Below, one piece after another: positions 17,357-26,711 of a stretch of 64,000 bases of DNA. The stretch's first letter is position 1; every line of letters begins with the position of its first letter. Origin of the DNA: an uncultured SAR86 cluster bacterium (GTDB taxonomy: Bacteria; Pseudomonadota; Gammaproteobacteria; Magnimaribacterales; D2472). The notes below the pieces were generated by a model. That model was not told where the DNA came from. It worked only from the letters and a program-made list of their open reading frames with translations, and did not search any database. Both the position numbers and the translations under genes were made by a program. Location: positions 123,519 through 187,518 of the forward strand of contig CACMVA010000001.1 of NCBI GenBank assembly GCA_902617045.1. The letters run 5' to 3'.

Positions 17357-17988
17357 GCATTTTAAATAATATTGTTAATGAGCTTGATATAGCTTTAAGG
17401 ACTTTGTCAGACAAAAAAACTGGAACTGACAGAGAATATCCACCTGCTCCAAAAGAAAAAAATACTGAAGAGCTTTCAAAAAAAGAAAAAGATTTATCTA
17501 TTCAAATGATGAGGATAAATCATGCTGGTGAAGTTGCTGCACAAGCACTTTATCGTGGACAGGCTTTTGTATGCAAAGATCCAAAAATAAAAGAACATTT
17601 GATTCATGCTGGTGAAGAAGAAACAGATCATTTGGTTTGGTGCAAAAAAAGACTTGATGAGCTTGGTGGTAATAGTTCAATTTTGAACCCCCTTTGGTAT
17701 GCTGGGTCGTTCGCCATTGGAGCTATTTTTGGTTCTATGGGAGAAAAGACAAGTCTTGGGTTTGTTGAAGAGACAGAAAAACAGGTAGTTATCCATCTTC
17801 AAAAACACTTAGATAAAATTTCAAAGAAAGATAAAGAGACTATTGAGATATTAAAGACCATGCAAGCTGATGAAGATCTGCATGCGGGTCAAGCAAATGA
17901 ATCAGGCGCAGAAGAATTAGAATCACCTACAAAAAAAGTAATGGAAGTCACTGCAAAGGTGATGACTTCTACCAGTGCTTACATCTAA
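17353..17988 (+). CDS. coq7: 2-polyprenyl-3-methyl-6-methoxybenzoquinol hydroxylase Coq7
   Basis: Di-iron hydroxylase of ubiquinone synthesis, acting at the inner membrane. The 211 residues carry the two carboxylate-histidine iron sites, MMRINHAGEVAAQALYRGQ with GEEETDHLVWCKKRL, and a second pair in the C-terminal half (FVEETEKQVVIHL and MQADEDLHAGQA). The hydrophobic middle segment (YAGSFAIGAIFGSMG) is typical. Pseudomonas also uses Coq7 for this step. Confidence 0.95.
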   Translation: MSILNNIVNELDIALRTLSDKKTGTDREYPPAPKEKNTEELSKKEKDLSIQMMRINHAGEVAAQALYRGQAFVCKDPKIKEHLIHAGEEETDHLVWCKKRLDELGGNSSILNPLWYAGSFAIGAIFGSMGEKTSLGFVEETEKQVVIHLQKHLDKISKKDKETIEILKTMQADEDLHAGQANESGAEELESPTKKVMEVTAKVMTSTSAYI

Positions 17989-17998
17989 TAGTATCTAA

Positions 17999-19315
17999 AT
18001 GAATCAATCCACATCAGTAAACCAAGACAAAAATATGAGAAAGGTTGCTCTAACCGCTCTAGCTGGTACAAGTATTGAGTGGTATGACTTCTTTCTTTAT
18101 GGTGCTGCGGCAGCTTTAATTTTTCCAACTGCTTTTTTTGGTGAAGTGCCTGAAACAACAGCTTTAATTCTATCTTTATTAACATTTGCTGCGGGTTTTA
18201 TAGCGAGACCAATTGGTGGAATAATTTTTGGGCACTTTGGTGATAGGGTTGGAAGAAAAAAAACTCTTATTGCAGCTTTGATGTTAATGGGTATATCTTC
18301 AACTTTAATAGGATTATTACCAACCTATGCGATGATTGGAGTTACGGCCCCTATTCTACTTACACTTTTGAGATTTGCTCAAGGTCTTGCAATTGGCGGT
18401 CAATGGGGAGGAGCAATGTTGTTGGTTACCGAGAGTGCTCCCTCAAATCAAAGAGGATACTATGGTGCCTTTGCACAGGCTGGCGCTCCAATTGGTGTAA
18501 TCTTAGCCAACTTAGCATTAATTGTTACAAGCGCGCTGGTGTCTGAAGAATTTTTTAATACATGGGGATGGAGAATACCTTTCTTAGCAAGTGCTGTTCT
18601 CATTCTGATAAGCATGTATATACAACTTAATCTTGAAGATACTAAAGCTTTTAAAGCACTAGCAACAAATTCAGATAATAGCTCAAATGAAAAAGTAAAA
18701 AGCTCTCCTGTCGTTGAAGCAATAAGAAGATATCCAAAAAGAATCATGCTTGCTGCAGGTGCTTTTTTATCAGTTCAAGTAACCTTCTACATTTTGATTG
18801 CATTTATGCTTGCTTATGGAGTTTCAAGTGCAAATATGGAAAGAGATGACATGTTAACTGCTGTTCTTATTGGCTGTGCTATTATGGTACCGCTTCAATT
18901 TATGTTCTCTTCATATTCTGATAGAAACGGTAGAAAAGGAATATTTATGCTAGGAGCAATCCTTTCTGGGATTTGGGCTTTTGCAATTTTTCCATTAGTT
19001 GATACTGGAAATTTTTGGTTAATAGTCCTCGCATTAACCTTTGGACTTATTTTTTTAGCAATGATGTATGGCCCTCAGGCAGCTTTTTTTACAGAGCTTT
19101 TTAGTACTGAAGTAAGATATTCTGGCGCGACACTAGGTTATCAATTTGGTGCGATTGTTGGAGGAGCCTTTGCACCAACAATAGCTGTAAAGTTATGGAC
19201 TGATTTTGATATTATTTGGGTATCTGCTTATATTGCCTTTGCATCAATGCTTACATTAATTTCTGTAATGCTTCTAACCGAAACATATAAGTCAAACTTA
19301 GACGAAGAAATATAA
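17999..19315 (+). CDS. MFS transporter, metabolite:H+ symporter type
   Basis: Major facilitator of 438 residues with about 12 membrane segments. The opening (LAGTSIEWYDFFLYGAAAAL), the loop 2-3 motif GHFGDRVGRKKTL and GLAIGGQWGGAMLLVTE place it in the metabolite:H+ symporter family (proline/betaine, shikimate and alpha-ketoglutarate transporters). The substrate cannot be told. It lies 10 bases after coq7. Confidence 0.88.
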   Translation: MNQSTSVNQDKNMRKVALTALAGTSIEWYDFFLYGAAAALIFPTAFFGEVPETTALILSLLTFAAGFIARPIGGIIFGHFGDRVGRKKTLIAALMLMGISSTLIGLLPTYAMIGVTAPILLTLLRFAQGLAIGGQWGGAMLLVTESAPSNQRGYYGAFAQAGAPIGVILANLALIVTSALVSEEFFNTWGWRIPFLASAVLILISMYIQLNLEDTKAFKALATNSDNSSNEKVKSSPVVEAIRRYPKRIMLAAGAFLSVQVTFYILIAFMLAYGVSSANMERDDMLTAVLIGCAIMVPLQFMFSSYSDRNGRKGIFMLGAILSGIWAFAIFPLVDTGNFWLIVLALTFGLIFLAMMYGPQAAFFTELFSTEVRYSGATLGYQFGAIVGGAFAPTIAVKLWTDFDIIWVSAYIAFASMLTLISVMLLTETYKSNLDEEI

Positions 19316-19348
19316 TTTAGAAATTATTCAAATCAAATTATTTTTATA

Positions 19349-20767
19349 ATGATTGACATAGTTGTTTTAAATAGAAACTTGAGGTTGCATGATAATGCAG
19401 CACTATACTATGGTTCTCTAAATTCGAATTATATTGTCATTCACCTTTATGATAAAAATTATTGGAAAGCAAATGGTAAGTCTGTCAGACAGTTAAAATT
19501 CTCATATGAATGTCTTCAAGAATTAGATGATAGCCTTAAGAAAATTGGCTCTGAAATAAATATATTTGAAGGTTCATTCGATGATCTTAAAAAATGGATT
19601 AAAGTAAATTTCAACGATTGCTTTATACACATCAATCACTGTACAGATATTGATTATTTCAGAAAAGGATTTGAAAAATTCAAACATACCTTTGGAGACA
19701 TGCTGAAAGTATATGATGATTATGGATTACAACTAACTAATTTTGATAGAGATACATGGTCTAAGAATTGGAATCATGTTATGCATAGTAGTTTAATAGG
19801 TGCGCCTAAAATAAATAAAAATTCAGCTGAAACAAATCTTATTAAGTTTAACGAACATAAAAATAAAATTAAAAGTAAATTTACTAATATAGAACATATC
19901 CAAAAAGGTGGAACATCAGTTGCAAATGAACTTTTAGAAAGCTTTTTAAATGAAAGATGTGAAGATTACAGAATAAAAATGTCCAGTCCTAGTCTTTCAG
20001 AGGATAGTTGCTCAAGATTATCGCCACATTTTACATATGGCTCAATATCAATAAGGCAGGTTTACCAAAGGCTTAATGAATTAATTCCGTTACTTGATAA
20101 TAAGAAAGATCTGTATTCTTTTAAAAAAAGACTTTATTGGCACTGTCATTTTGTTCAAAAACTCCATACAGAGCCGGAACTTGAGTTTAATTCTATGCAT
20201 CGAATGTGCGATGAGTTAAGAACTGAGCATGATAACGAAATGATTGATAAATGGATTAAGGGTGAAACTGGATTCCCATTTTTGGATGCTTGTATGAAAT
20301 TTTTAAAAATCAGTGGATGGATTAATTTTAGAATGAGAGCAATGATCATGTCATTTGCTTCATATAATATGTGGCAACCGTGGCAAAAAACATCACCTCT
20401 TCTAGCTGAGCTTTTTACAGATTATGAGCCAGGAATTCATATCAGTCAGGTTCAAATGCAAAGTGGTGTTACTGGTATAAACTTACCAAGAATATATTCA
20501 ATTCCAAAGCAAAGCATGGATCAAGATCCAAGTGGAGAGTGGATAAAAAATCTTCTTCCTCAGCTTAAAAATGTTGAACCAAAGCTCATTCACAGCGCAG
20601 AATTAAATGATGCATACTTACCTCAAATAGTTGATCTTAAAGTCTCTGCTAAGTTTGCTCGTGATAAGGTTTGGGGAATAAGAAAAAGTAAAGAGTTCAA
20701 AGAAGAAGCAAGAAGAGTTTACCTAAAACATGGAAGCAGAAGAAAAAGAAATGTTAAAACTAATTAG
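19349..20767 (+). CDS. photolyase/cryptochrome family protein, divergent FAD-pocket clade
   Basis: FAD-binding protein of 472 residues with an N-terminal Rossmann-like photolyase domain (DIVVLNRNLRLHDNAAL) and a C-terminal FAD domain (RLSPHFTYGSISIRQVY, GETGFPFLDACMKFL, GWINFRMRAMIMSFAS). In the segment where DNA photolyases have NxxWQW, this protein has HISQVQMQSGVTGINLPRIY, so two normally invariant tryptophans are replaced. This matches a separate subfamily of photolyase-like proteins in marine bacteria whose function I cannot state. It could repair DNA, sense light or do something else. Its 3' end overlaps the convergent thioredoxin-fold gene by 8 bases. Confidence 0.85.
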   Translation: MIDIVVLNRNLRLHDNAALYYGSLNSNYIVIHLYDKNYWKANGKSVRQLKFSYECLQELDDSLKKIGSEINIFEGSFDDLKKWIKVNFNDCFIHINHCTDIDYFRKGFEKFKHTFGDMLKVYDDYGLQLTNFDRDTWSKNWNHVMHSSLIGAPKINKNSAETNLIKFNEHKNKIKSKFTNIEHIQKGGTSVANELLESFLNERCEDYRIKMSSPSLSEDSCSRLSPHFTYGSISIRQVYQRLNELIPLLDNKKDLYSFKKRLYWHCHFVQKLHTEPELEFNSMHRMCDELRTEHDNEMIDKWIKGETGFPFLDACMKFLKISGWINFRMRAMIMSFASYNMWQPWQKTSPLLAELFTDYEPGIHISQVQMQSGVTGINLPRIYSIPKQSMDQDPSGEWIKNLLPQLKNVEPKLIHSAELNDAYLPQIVDLKVSAKFARDKVWGIRKSKEFKEEARRVYLKHGSRRKRNVKTN

Positions 20768-21317
20768 CCTTCCATTTAATATTACATCCCATAGACGGTA
20801 ACTGCTCTTCACAGACGGGTTGATTGCTGAGTAAATTATCAATTGCTACTCTTAAATCTTTGCCGGAGGGTTTTTTGTCAGAACTGGGTGAAGTTTCATC
20901 CATTCTTCCACGATATTCAAGCTTATTTTGTTGACTAAATAAATAGAACTCTGGAGTGCATTCAGCTTTATATTTTTTTGCTATTTCTTGTGTTTCATCG
21001 AACAAATATGGAAAAGACAAATTCAAAGAATTCCATAATTCTTTCATTCTTTCTGGGTTATCTTGAGGGTATTCAATGATATCGTTAGAGCTAATTGCAA
21101 CCATATTAATTTTTTGATTATAGTCGTTTGATAATCGAACAATTTCTCCATGATAGTGAATAACATATGGACAATGGTTACATATAAACATTATTAAAGT
21201 TGGTTTGTTATCTTCAAGAGAATTAGATGCAAAAGTTTCTCCTGTTATTGAATTTAATAAATCAAATTCAATGAGATCTGTTTGAAGATCCAACATGCTT
21301 GAGTAAGTTAAAGCCAT
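20760..21317 (-). CDS. thioredoxin-fold (AhpC/TSA-type) protein
   Basis: Cytoplasmic peroxiredoxin-like protein of 185 residues. It shows LIMFICNHCPYVIHYH, a CxxC-like motif (C-N-H-C) at the usual thioredoxin position, and AISSNDIIEYPQDNPERMKELW and ECTPEFYLFSQ (cis-Pro region), as in the uncharacterised thioredoxin family that pairs with peroxide or disulfide chemistry. It is the last gene of the long minus-strand run and lies 8 bases after the helicase gene. Confidence 0.82.
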   Translation of the reverse strand: MALTYSSMLDLQTDLIEFDLLNSITGETFASNSLEDNKPTLIMFICNHCPYVIHYHGEIVRLSNDYNQKINMVAISSNDIIEYPQDNPERMKELWNSLNLSFPYLFDETQEIAKKYKAECTPEFYLFSQQNKLEYRGRMDETSPSSDKKPSGKDLRVAIDNLLSNQPVCEEQLPSMGCNIKWKAN

Positions 21318-21324
21318 ATAAATA

Positions 21325-22494
21325 TTATAGACTCATTTGCTGCCACTTAATTGGGACACCTTCTAGCTTATATCTATTTGATTCTTCTCGTAATTTTTCG
21401 TACTCAGTTTTTGATGAATAAACAGTTACTATTAAAGCATTTTCCTTGTTGGCAGTTATTCTAAGCACCCTACCCATCCTTTGTATTCTTTGCCTTTTTG
21501 ATGAAGATGCACTTAAGATCATTGCTCCATCTGCTTCAGGCATATCAAAACCTTCATCAAGTGCTGTGCAACTTACGAGAACATTTAATTTACCTGATTT
21601 AAAAGCTTCAAGATTTTCTTGTCTTTCATCGTCTTTAAGATCTGTATTGTAAATACCAGACTTAAAACCTTTTTTATTAATTATTTTGTCAAACTCTTTT
21701 GCTTGTTTTTTGTTCTCCGTAAAAACAATCCAACTTTCTCTTTTATGTTTCTGGATTAATTCAACTCCATAGGGAATTCTATTTTTAGAATTTTTAACTA
21801 GTCTTGCTCTATTGAAAATTAGCATTTTCAAAGGATAATCGTTCATATCTTGACCGCCTATAGTGGCTGCTCTTCTTTGTATGCTCTTTGTAAATTTCTT
21901 ATACTTTTCTTCTTCTTCAGGAAGCAATGCAGCATAACCATACAAAAGTTTAAAATTAACAATTACTTCGTCTTCTCTGGCATCTATGTAATCGTAATCA
22001 AAGATTATGTCGCCAAGTATTTTTTTAATAATGATATAAAAATTATCATCATAGTCTCTCTCAGGAGTAGCTGATAATCCAAGAGTGGCATTCCAGTTGT
22101 TGGTGAGCATTTCTCCTCTTTTTTCTGTTCCTATTTTGTGACATTCATCAACTATTAGAAGCGTATTTTGATAATTAACCTCTTCAATAATATTTTTTAA
22201 CGAATCGATAGTTGTAATGCATATTTTTTTGAGTTCATTGGTCTGCTCTCCTCCTCCGTTAAGTGAAATGTCTTTTGGTTTAAATTCTTGTGAGAGACTT
22301 TCATACCATTGGTCTAGAAGAGCTATTGAGGGAACAACAATTAAAATAGACTTTTGAGGATCATCCTCTAAATATTGTTTTAAACAGTGGATAGCAAAGA
22401 ATGTTTTGCCGCCGCCAGTAACAACTTTAATGATACCTCTTTTTTTTGCCCACCAAAGTGGAAAAGCCTTCTCTTGCCATTCCCTAAGTTTCAA
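21325..22494 (-). CDS. small SF2 DEAD/DEAH-box helicase
   Basis: Superfamily 2 helicase of 389 residues with almost no extra domains. Motifs are Walker A VVTGGGKTFFA (about 23-33), Ia VVPSIALLDQW, II DECH, III LSATPERD, a C-terminal RecA domain with FTENKKQAKEF, V VLVSCTALDEGFDMP and VI QRIQRMGRVLR. The layout resembles XPB/UvsW-like ATPases. No nuclease or specificity subunit is nearby. The start overlaps trpC by 11 bases, so translation is likely coupled to it. The biological role is unknown. Confidence 0.88.
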   Translation of the reverse strand: MKLREWQEKAFPLWWAKKRGIIKVVTGGGKTFFAIHCLKQYLEDDPQKSILIVVPSIALLDQWYESLSQEFKPKDISLNGGGEQTNELKKICITTIDSLKNIIEEVNYQNTLLIVDECHKIGTEKRGEMLTNNWNATLGLSATPERDYDDNFYIIIKKILGDIIFDYDYIDAREDEVIVNFKLLYGYAALLPEEEEKYKKFTKSIQRRAATIGGQDMNDYPLKMLIFNRARLVKNSKNRIPYGVELIQKHKRESWIVFTENKKQAKEFDKIINKKGFKSGIYNTDLKDDERQENLEAFKSGKLNVLVSCTALDEGFDMPEADGAMILSASSSKRQRIQRMGRVLRITANKENALIVTVYSSKTEYEKLREESNRYKLEGVPIKWQQMSL

Positions 22495-23239
22495 AAAAAT
22501 CTCCTTTCATCAAGCTTTCACCAATTAGAAAAACATTAATATTATGTTGTTTGAGGTACTCGATATCTTTTTTGCTTTTTATGCCCGATTCAGCAATAAA
22601 AATATTTTCTCCCTCAAAAATTTTTTTTAGTTCAACTGAATTATTAATATCGACATCAAAAGTTTTTAAATTTCTATTATTGACTCCAATAATTGCATTA
22701 GAGAAATGTTGTACTCTTTGTAATTCCTCCTCATCATGAACCTCAATAATATAATCAAGCTTGAGTCTTTCTGCTATTTCTGAAAAGTTTTTTAATTCTT
22801 CGTCATTTAGTATTGAAGCAATGAGTAAAATACAATCTGCTCCAATCAACTTTGACTCATATATTTGATACTCATCAACTATAAAATCTTTTCTGAGAAT
22901 TGGAAGACTTGTAATTGCTTTGACATCCTTAAGATACTGAATGTTTCCTAAAAAATAATCTTCCTCTGTGAGAATAGAAAGTGCCGAGGCTCCAAAAGAT
23001 TCATATTCTTTTGATTTTAAAACTGGATCAAAATTGTCACTTATAATGCCTGCGCTTGGAGATGCTTTCTTAATCTCAGCAATAATAGCTTCAGCCTTAT
23101 TATGAAGACTTTTCTTAAAATTTGTTTCTTTAAGATTCTTGAAATCTATTTTAGAACTCAATTCTTCAAGCGATAGTCCTTGTTTTTTTTCTTCAAGTTT
23201 AGATTTTGTTTTTGCTACTATTTCATCAAGAATATTCAT
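22484..23239 (-). CDS. trpC: indole-3-glycerol phosphate synthase
   Basis: Closes the indole ring in tryptophan synthesis. It is a monofunctional TIM barrel of 251 residues, without a fused TrpF domain. Motifs are IIAEIKKASPSAGII, LSILTEEDYFLG, LPILRKDFIVDEYQIYE, IGVNNRNLKTF and IFIAESGIKSK. It overlaps trpD by 4 bases upstream and the helicase by 11 bases downstream. Confidence 0.97.
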   Translation of the reverse strand: MNILDEIVAKTKSKLEEKKQGLSLEELSSKIDFKNLKETNFKKSLHNKAEAIIAEIKKASPSAGIISDNFDPVLKSKEYESFGASALSILTEEDYFLGNIQYLKDVKAITSLPILRKDFIVDEYQIYESKLIGADCILLIASILNDEELKNFSEIAERLKLDYIIEVHDEEELQRVQHFSNAIIGVNNRNLKTFDVDINNSVELKKIFEGENIFIAESGIKSKKDIEYLKQHNINVFLIGESLMKGDFFET

Positions 23240-24246
23240 AATTCGTTTGAAACCCTCACGTAGTCTGCTAATTTTTGTGCAGCTTGTCCGTTATTCATAC
23301 AATCAAATGCCATTTCTACGCCATCACTTATAGAGTTAACTACACTTGCTACATATAAAGCAGCCCCGCTATTTAATGCGATCATGTCTTGCACAGCAGA
23401 ACTCTCTCCATTAAATGCGCTATTCACAAGTAAAAGACTTTCGTCCGAAGAATTCGCAGTAATTTGATCAAATGAAGATAGATTTAGTCCATAATCTTTT
23501 GGAGAAATTTTATATTCACTAATATTATTGTCTTTTAATTCTGAAACAATAGTTTCTGAACAAATTGAAATCTCATCAAGACCATCATCTCCGTGAACAA
23601 TCATGACATGTTTCATATCAAGATTTTTTGCAACATTAGAAAACATTTTTACAAGCTTCTCATCATAAACTCCTAGGACCTGTTTTTTTGCACTGCATGG
23701 ATTGGTATGCGGTCCTAACAAATTAAAAATAGTTTTTTCAGCAATTTTTTGTCTAACTGGCATCACAAACTTCATCGCTTCATGATGAAGTGGTGCAAAT
23801 AAAAATACGAATCCAACTTTATCAAAAATTGATATTAGTTTTTCTCTTTCATGATTAATGTTTGCGCCTGACTGTGCAAGAAAGTCTGCACTACCAGATT
23901 TGCTAGAAATTGCTTTATTACCGTGCTTAGTGATTTTAGCTCCTGCAGCTGCAGCAACAAAAGATGAGGCTGTTGAGCAATTAAAAGTATGTAAGCCTGT
24001 TCCACCTGTTCCACAAGTATCAATATGTGAACCATCACCTATGTCAAATTTTAAAGATTTTTCTTTCATGACAATTGCAGCAGCAGTAACTTCAGTCTCT
24101 GATACACCCTTTTCATTTAATCCAATTAGAAAAGATTCAATATCGTCATCATCAGACACACCAGACATTATTAAATTAATGGCTTCTTGCATCTCGTTAA
24201 GAGTTAGATCTTCCTTATTATTTATTTTGTTAATAAAGTCCTTCAT
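23236..24246 (-). CDS. trpD: anthranilate phosphoribosyltransferase
   Basis: Transfers phosphoribose to anthranilate. The 336 residues carry the PRPP-binding HIDTCGTGGTGLHTFNCSTA, TKHGNKAISSKSGSADFL, APLHHEAMKFV, RTIFNLLGP-like EKTIFNLLGPHTNP and HGDDGLDEIS. It overlaps trpG and trpC by 4 bases on each side, in the classical EGDC order. Confidence 0.98.
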   Translation of the reverse strand: MKDFINKINNKEDLTLNEMQEAINLIMSGVSDDDDIESFLIGLNEKGVSETEVTAAAIVMKEKSLKFDIGDGSHIDTCGTGGTGLHTFNCSTASSFVAAAAGAKITKHGNKAISSKSGSADFLAQSGANINHEREKLISIFDKVGFVFLFAPLHHEAMKFVMPVRQKIAEKTIFNLLGPHTNPCSAKKQVLGVYDEKLVKMFSNVAKNLDMKHVMIVHGDDGLDEISICSETIVSELKDNNISEYKISPKDYGLNLSSFDQITANSSDESLLLVNSAFNGESSAVQDMIALNSGAALYVASVVNSISDGVEMAFDCMNNGQAAQKLADYVRVSNEL

Positions 24247-24809
24247 ATTTTCTTAATAAAGTTTTCTATAAGCTTTATGCCATTATTTGTATCAATTGAT
24301 TCAGGATGAAACTGAACACCATAAATTGGTCTATCAATATGCTCAACCGCCATGATTATTTCATTATCATCACTTAAAGTTGCAGTCACATTAAGTTCAC
24401 TCGGTAAGGTTTTCATATCAATTATTAGGCTATGGTATCTGACAACATCATAAGATTTTTCAATTTCACTAAAAAGTATGCTTCCATCATGATCAATGCT
24501 TGAAGTTTTTCCATGAAAAACTTCTGGTGCCTTAATGATATTTCCACCAAAAGCTGCGCCAATTGCTTGGTGTCCCAAACAAACCCCAAGAATTGGAACT
24601 TGTGAAGACTTAATGAGTTCAACTGATATACCTGCTTCTTTTGGAGTGCATGGGCCGGGTGATATTACAATCTTGCTTGGATTATTGTCCATAATTTCAG
24701 TTACGGACATTTCATCATTCCTTATGACTTTGATGTCTTGTTCAAACTCACCAATATAATGGACTAGGTTATATGTGAAACTATCATAATTATCTATAAC
24801 AATGATCAT
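24243..24809 (-). CDS. trpG: anthranilate synthase glutamine amidotransferase subunit
   Basis: Class I glutamine amidotransferase of 188 residues that supplies ammonia to TrpE. Motifs are IDNYDSFTYNLVHYIGE, ISPGPCTPKEAG, the nucleophile region GVCLGHQAIG and the C-terminal catalytic VQFHPESI. A shared TrpG/PabA role for folate synthesis is possible, since no separate pabA is visible in the window. It overlaps trpE and trpD by 4 bases. Confidence 0.97.
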   Translation of the reverse strand: MIIVIDNYDSFTYNLVHYIGEFEQDIKVIRNDEMSVTEIMDNNPSKIVISPGPCTPKEAGISVELIKSSQVPILGVCLGHQAIGAAFGGNIIKAPEVFHGKTSSIDHDGSILFSEIEKSYDVVRYHSLIIDMKTLPSELNVTATLSDDNEIIMAVEHIDRPIYGVQFHPESIDTNNGIKLIENFIKKI

Positions 24810-26272
24810 GAAATCATCTCCATTGCGTCTAAAAATACTTTAGATTTTTGGACACACTCCTCCCATTCCTTTTCTGGATCTGAATCGGCAACTATGCCTG
24901 CTCCAGCTCCAACATGAATTTTATTATCCCTAATTACGGCAGTTCTTATGGCAATCGCAGTATCAATATTACCATTCCAAGATATATAACCTATTGCACC
25001 GCCATATATACCTCTTGAACTTGGCTCAAGCTCATTAATTATTTCCATAGCTCTTATTTTTGGAGCGCCTGAAAGAGTCCCAGCTGGCAAAGTAGCTTTA
25101 AGAGCATCAGTAAAATTTAATCCCTTAGATAATTTGCCTACTACGTTTGATACTATATGCATGACATGGGAATATCTTTCGATCACCATTTTTTCAGTCA
25201 GTTTCACGCTACCAATTTCAGAAACTCTTCCAACATCATTTCTTCCAAGATCAATAAGCATAAGATGCTCAGCTAACTCTTTTGGATCATTTAATAAATC
25301 TTTCTCATTATTTTTATCCTCTTCTTCGTTTGCACCTCTTTTTCTCGTGCCTGCAATTGGTCTGAGAGTAATATTGCTATCTTCTAATCTAACCAATATT
25401 TCAGGTGAAGATCCGACCACCTCACATTCATCAAGGTTGAGGTAATACATATATGGTGATGGGTTTATCTGTCTTAGGGCTGAATATAATTTAAATGAAT
25501 CGCCGTCGAAGGATTGATAAAAATCTTGTGCTAGTACAACCTGCATTACATCGCCTTCTTTTATATATTCTTTAATTTTATTCACAGACGACATGTACTC
25601 ATTTTTTGTAAAATTTGATTTAAATTCTAATTTCCCAGTAGTATTTGAATATGAAGTTTCTTTAAGTTCTCCAGAATGATCAATGCTGTTTTGAATCTCA
25701 TCAATGATTTCCAAAGCATCTTCATATGATGTCTTTTGAGGATTTGCATTATAAATAGCTTGAATACTATTATTAAAATTGTCGTAAACAATTATTTTTT
25801 CAGACTTTACCAAATAGATATCTGGCATATGAACATCAAATTTTGAGTCTTTTCTTTGAAGAGCATTAATTTTATTTTCAGCATACTTAGCACTTTCATA
25901 TGCAAAAAAACCGACATATCCTCCATAAAATCTTGGCATACCATCTAAAATTGGAGACTTGTATTCAGCAATTAATTTATTTAGTTTATTCAAGGGCTCT
26001 TTGCATTCAATTAGATTAGTTCCCAGAGCTGTTTTAATTTCAATTTTATTATCTGATACTTTTATTGAGTCTTGGCAATCCAATCCGATTATTGAATACT
26101 GAGCCCATTTTTCTCCACCTTCGATGGATTCAAGCAAGAAAGTATTTTTTTTATTCTTAATTCTTGAAAAAACTTTTATGGGCGAATCCAAGTCTTTTTC
26201 AATAGTTTTAATCAATGGAACAATGTTAAATCCATTTTCTGCAAATTCTATATATTCTTCTTTACTTATCAT
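24806..26272 (-). CDS. trpE: anthranilate synthase component I
   Basis: Converts chorismate to anthranilate with TrpG. The 488 residues contain the N-terminal feedback-site segment (FLLESIEGGEKWAQYSIIG, the LLES motif) and the chorismate-binding core with SPSPYMYYL-like NPSPYMYYLNL, GSSPEILVRL, RPIAGTRKRG, LIDLGRNDVGRV, GTLSGAPKIRAME and GAGIVADSDPEKE. It overlaps the upstream DUF192 gene by 11 bases, so there is no space for a trp leader or attenuator. Confidence 0.98.
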   Translation of the reverse strand: MISKEEYIEFAENGFNIVPLIKTIEKDLDSPIKVFSRIKNKKNTFLLESIEGGEKWAQYSIIGLDCQDSIKVSDNKIEIKTALGTNLIECKEPLNKLNKLIAEYKSPILDGMPRFYGGYVGFFAYESAKYAENKINALQRKDSKFDVHMPDIYLVKSEKIIVYDNFNNSIQAIYNANPQKTSYEDALEIIDEIQNSIDHSGELKETSYSNTTGKLEFKSNFTKNEYMSSVNKIKEYIKEGDVMQVVLAQDFYQSFDGDSFKLYSALRQINPSPYMYYLNLDECEVVGSSPEILVRLEDSNITLRPIAGTRKRGANEEEDKNNEKDLLNDPKELAEHLMLIDLGRNDVGRVSEIGSVKLTEKMVIERYSHVMHIVSNVVGKLSKGLNFTDALKATLPAGTLSGAPKIRAMEIINELEPSSRGIYGGAIGYISWNGNIDTAIAIRTAVIRDNKIHVGAGAGIVADSDPEKEWEECVQKSKVFLDAMEMIS

Positions 26273-26711
26273 TAGAAAATATTTTTTTAATCTCTATTGA
26301 GTCTCCAATATTTATATTCTTTTCTTCAAACCATCCAGAATTTACTTCAAGAGCATATTTAGCTGCCTTAGTTGAACAAACAGAATCTTTTGAAAACGGA
26401 ACCATATCATATATTTCTATTATTTTTCCTCTAATATCAATGTATGCAACGCTTAATGGAACATAAGTATTTTTCATCCACATGCATTGTTTTCTCTCAT
26501 ATGGCCATATGAATAACATTCCATAATCATTTGGAATAGATCTTCTGTTCATTAGTCCTTTCTTTCTATCTTCGTATTTTGAAACAATCTCTATATCAGA
26601 TAGATATTCTTTAATATCTATAACCTTTGATGCATGAAGATTGCTTACAAAAAGTAAAAATATAAAGTACTTAAACAATTTTTGAACGAAGTTCAGATAT
26701 TGTCTGCTCAT
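26262..26711 (-). CDS. DUF192 family exported protein
   Basis: Exported or periplasm-anchored protein with an N-terminal hydrophobic segment ([13 protein letters not shown]) and a DUF192 domain: [36 protein letters not shown] and [13 protein letters not shown]. Its function is unknown. The ATG at 26711 overlaps rpe by 41 bases; an in-frame TTG at 26678 would overlap it by only 8 and give a compact signal peptide, so the true start is uncertain. It lies between rpe and trpE in the same run. Confidence 0.82.
   Translation of the reverse strand: MSRQYLNFVQKLFKYFIFLLFVSNLHASKVIDIKEYLSDIEIVSKYEDRKKGLMNRRSIPNDYGMLFIWPYERKQCMWMKNTYVPLSVAYIDIRGKIIEIYDMVPFSKDSVCSTKAAKYALEVNSGWFEEKNINIGDSIEIKKIFSNDK

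Noticed and set aside
21325-22494. Helicase as part of a restriction or other defence island
   Set aside because: Neighbours are trpC and a thioredoxin-fold gene, with no nuclease, methylase, toxin or mobile-element signs.
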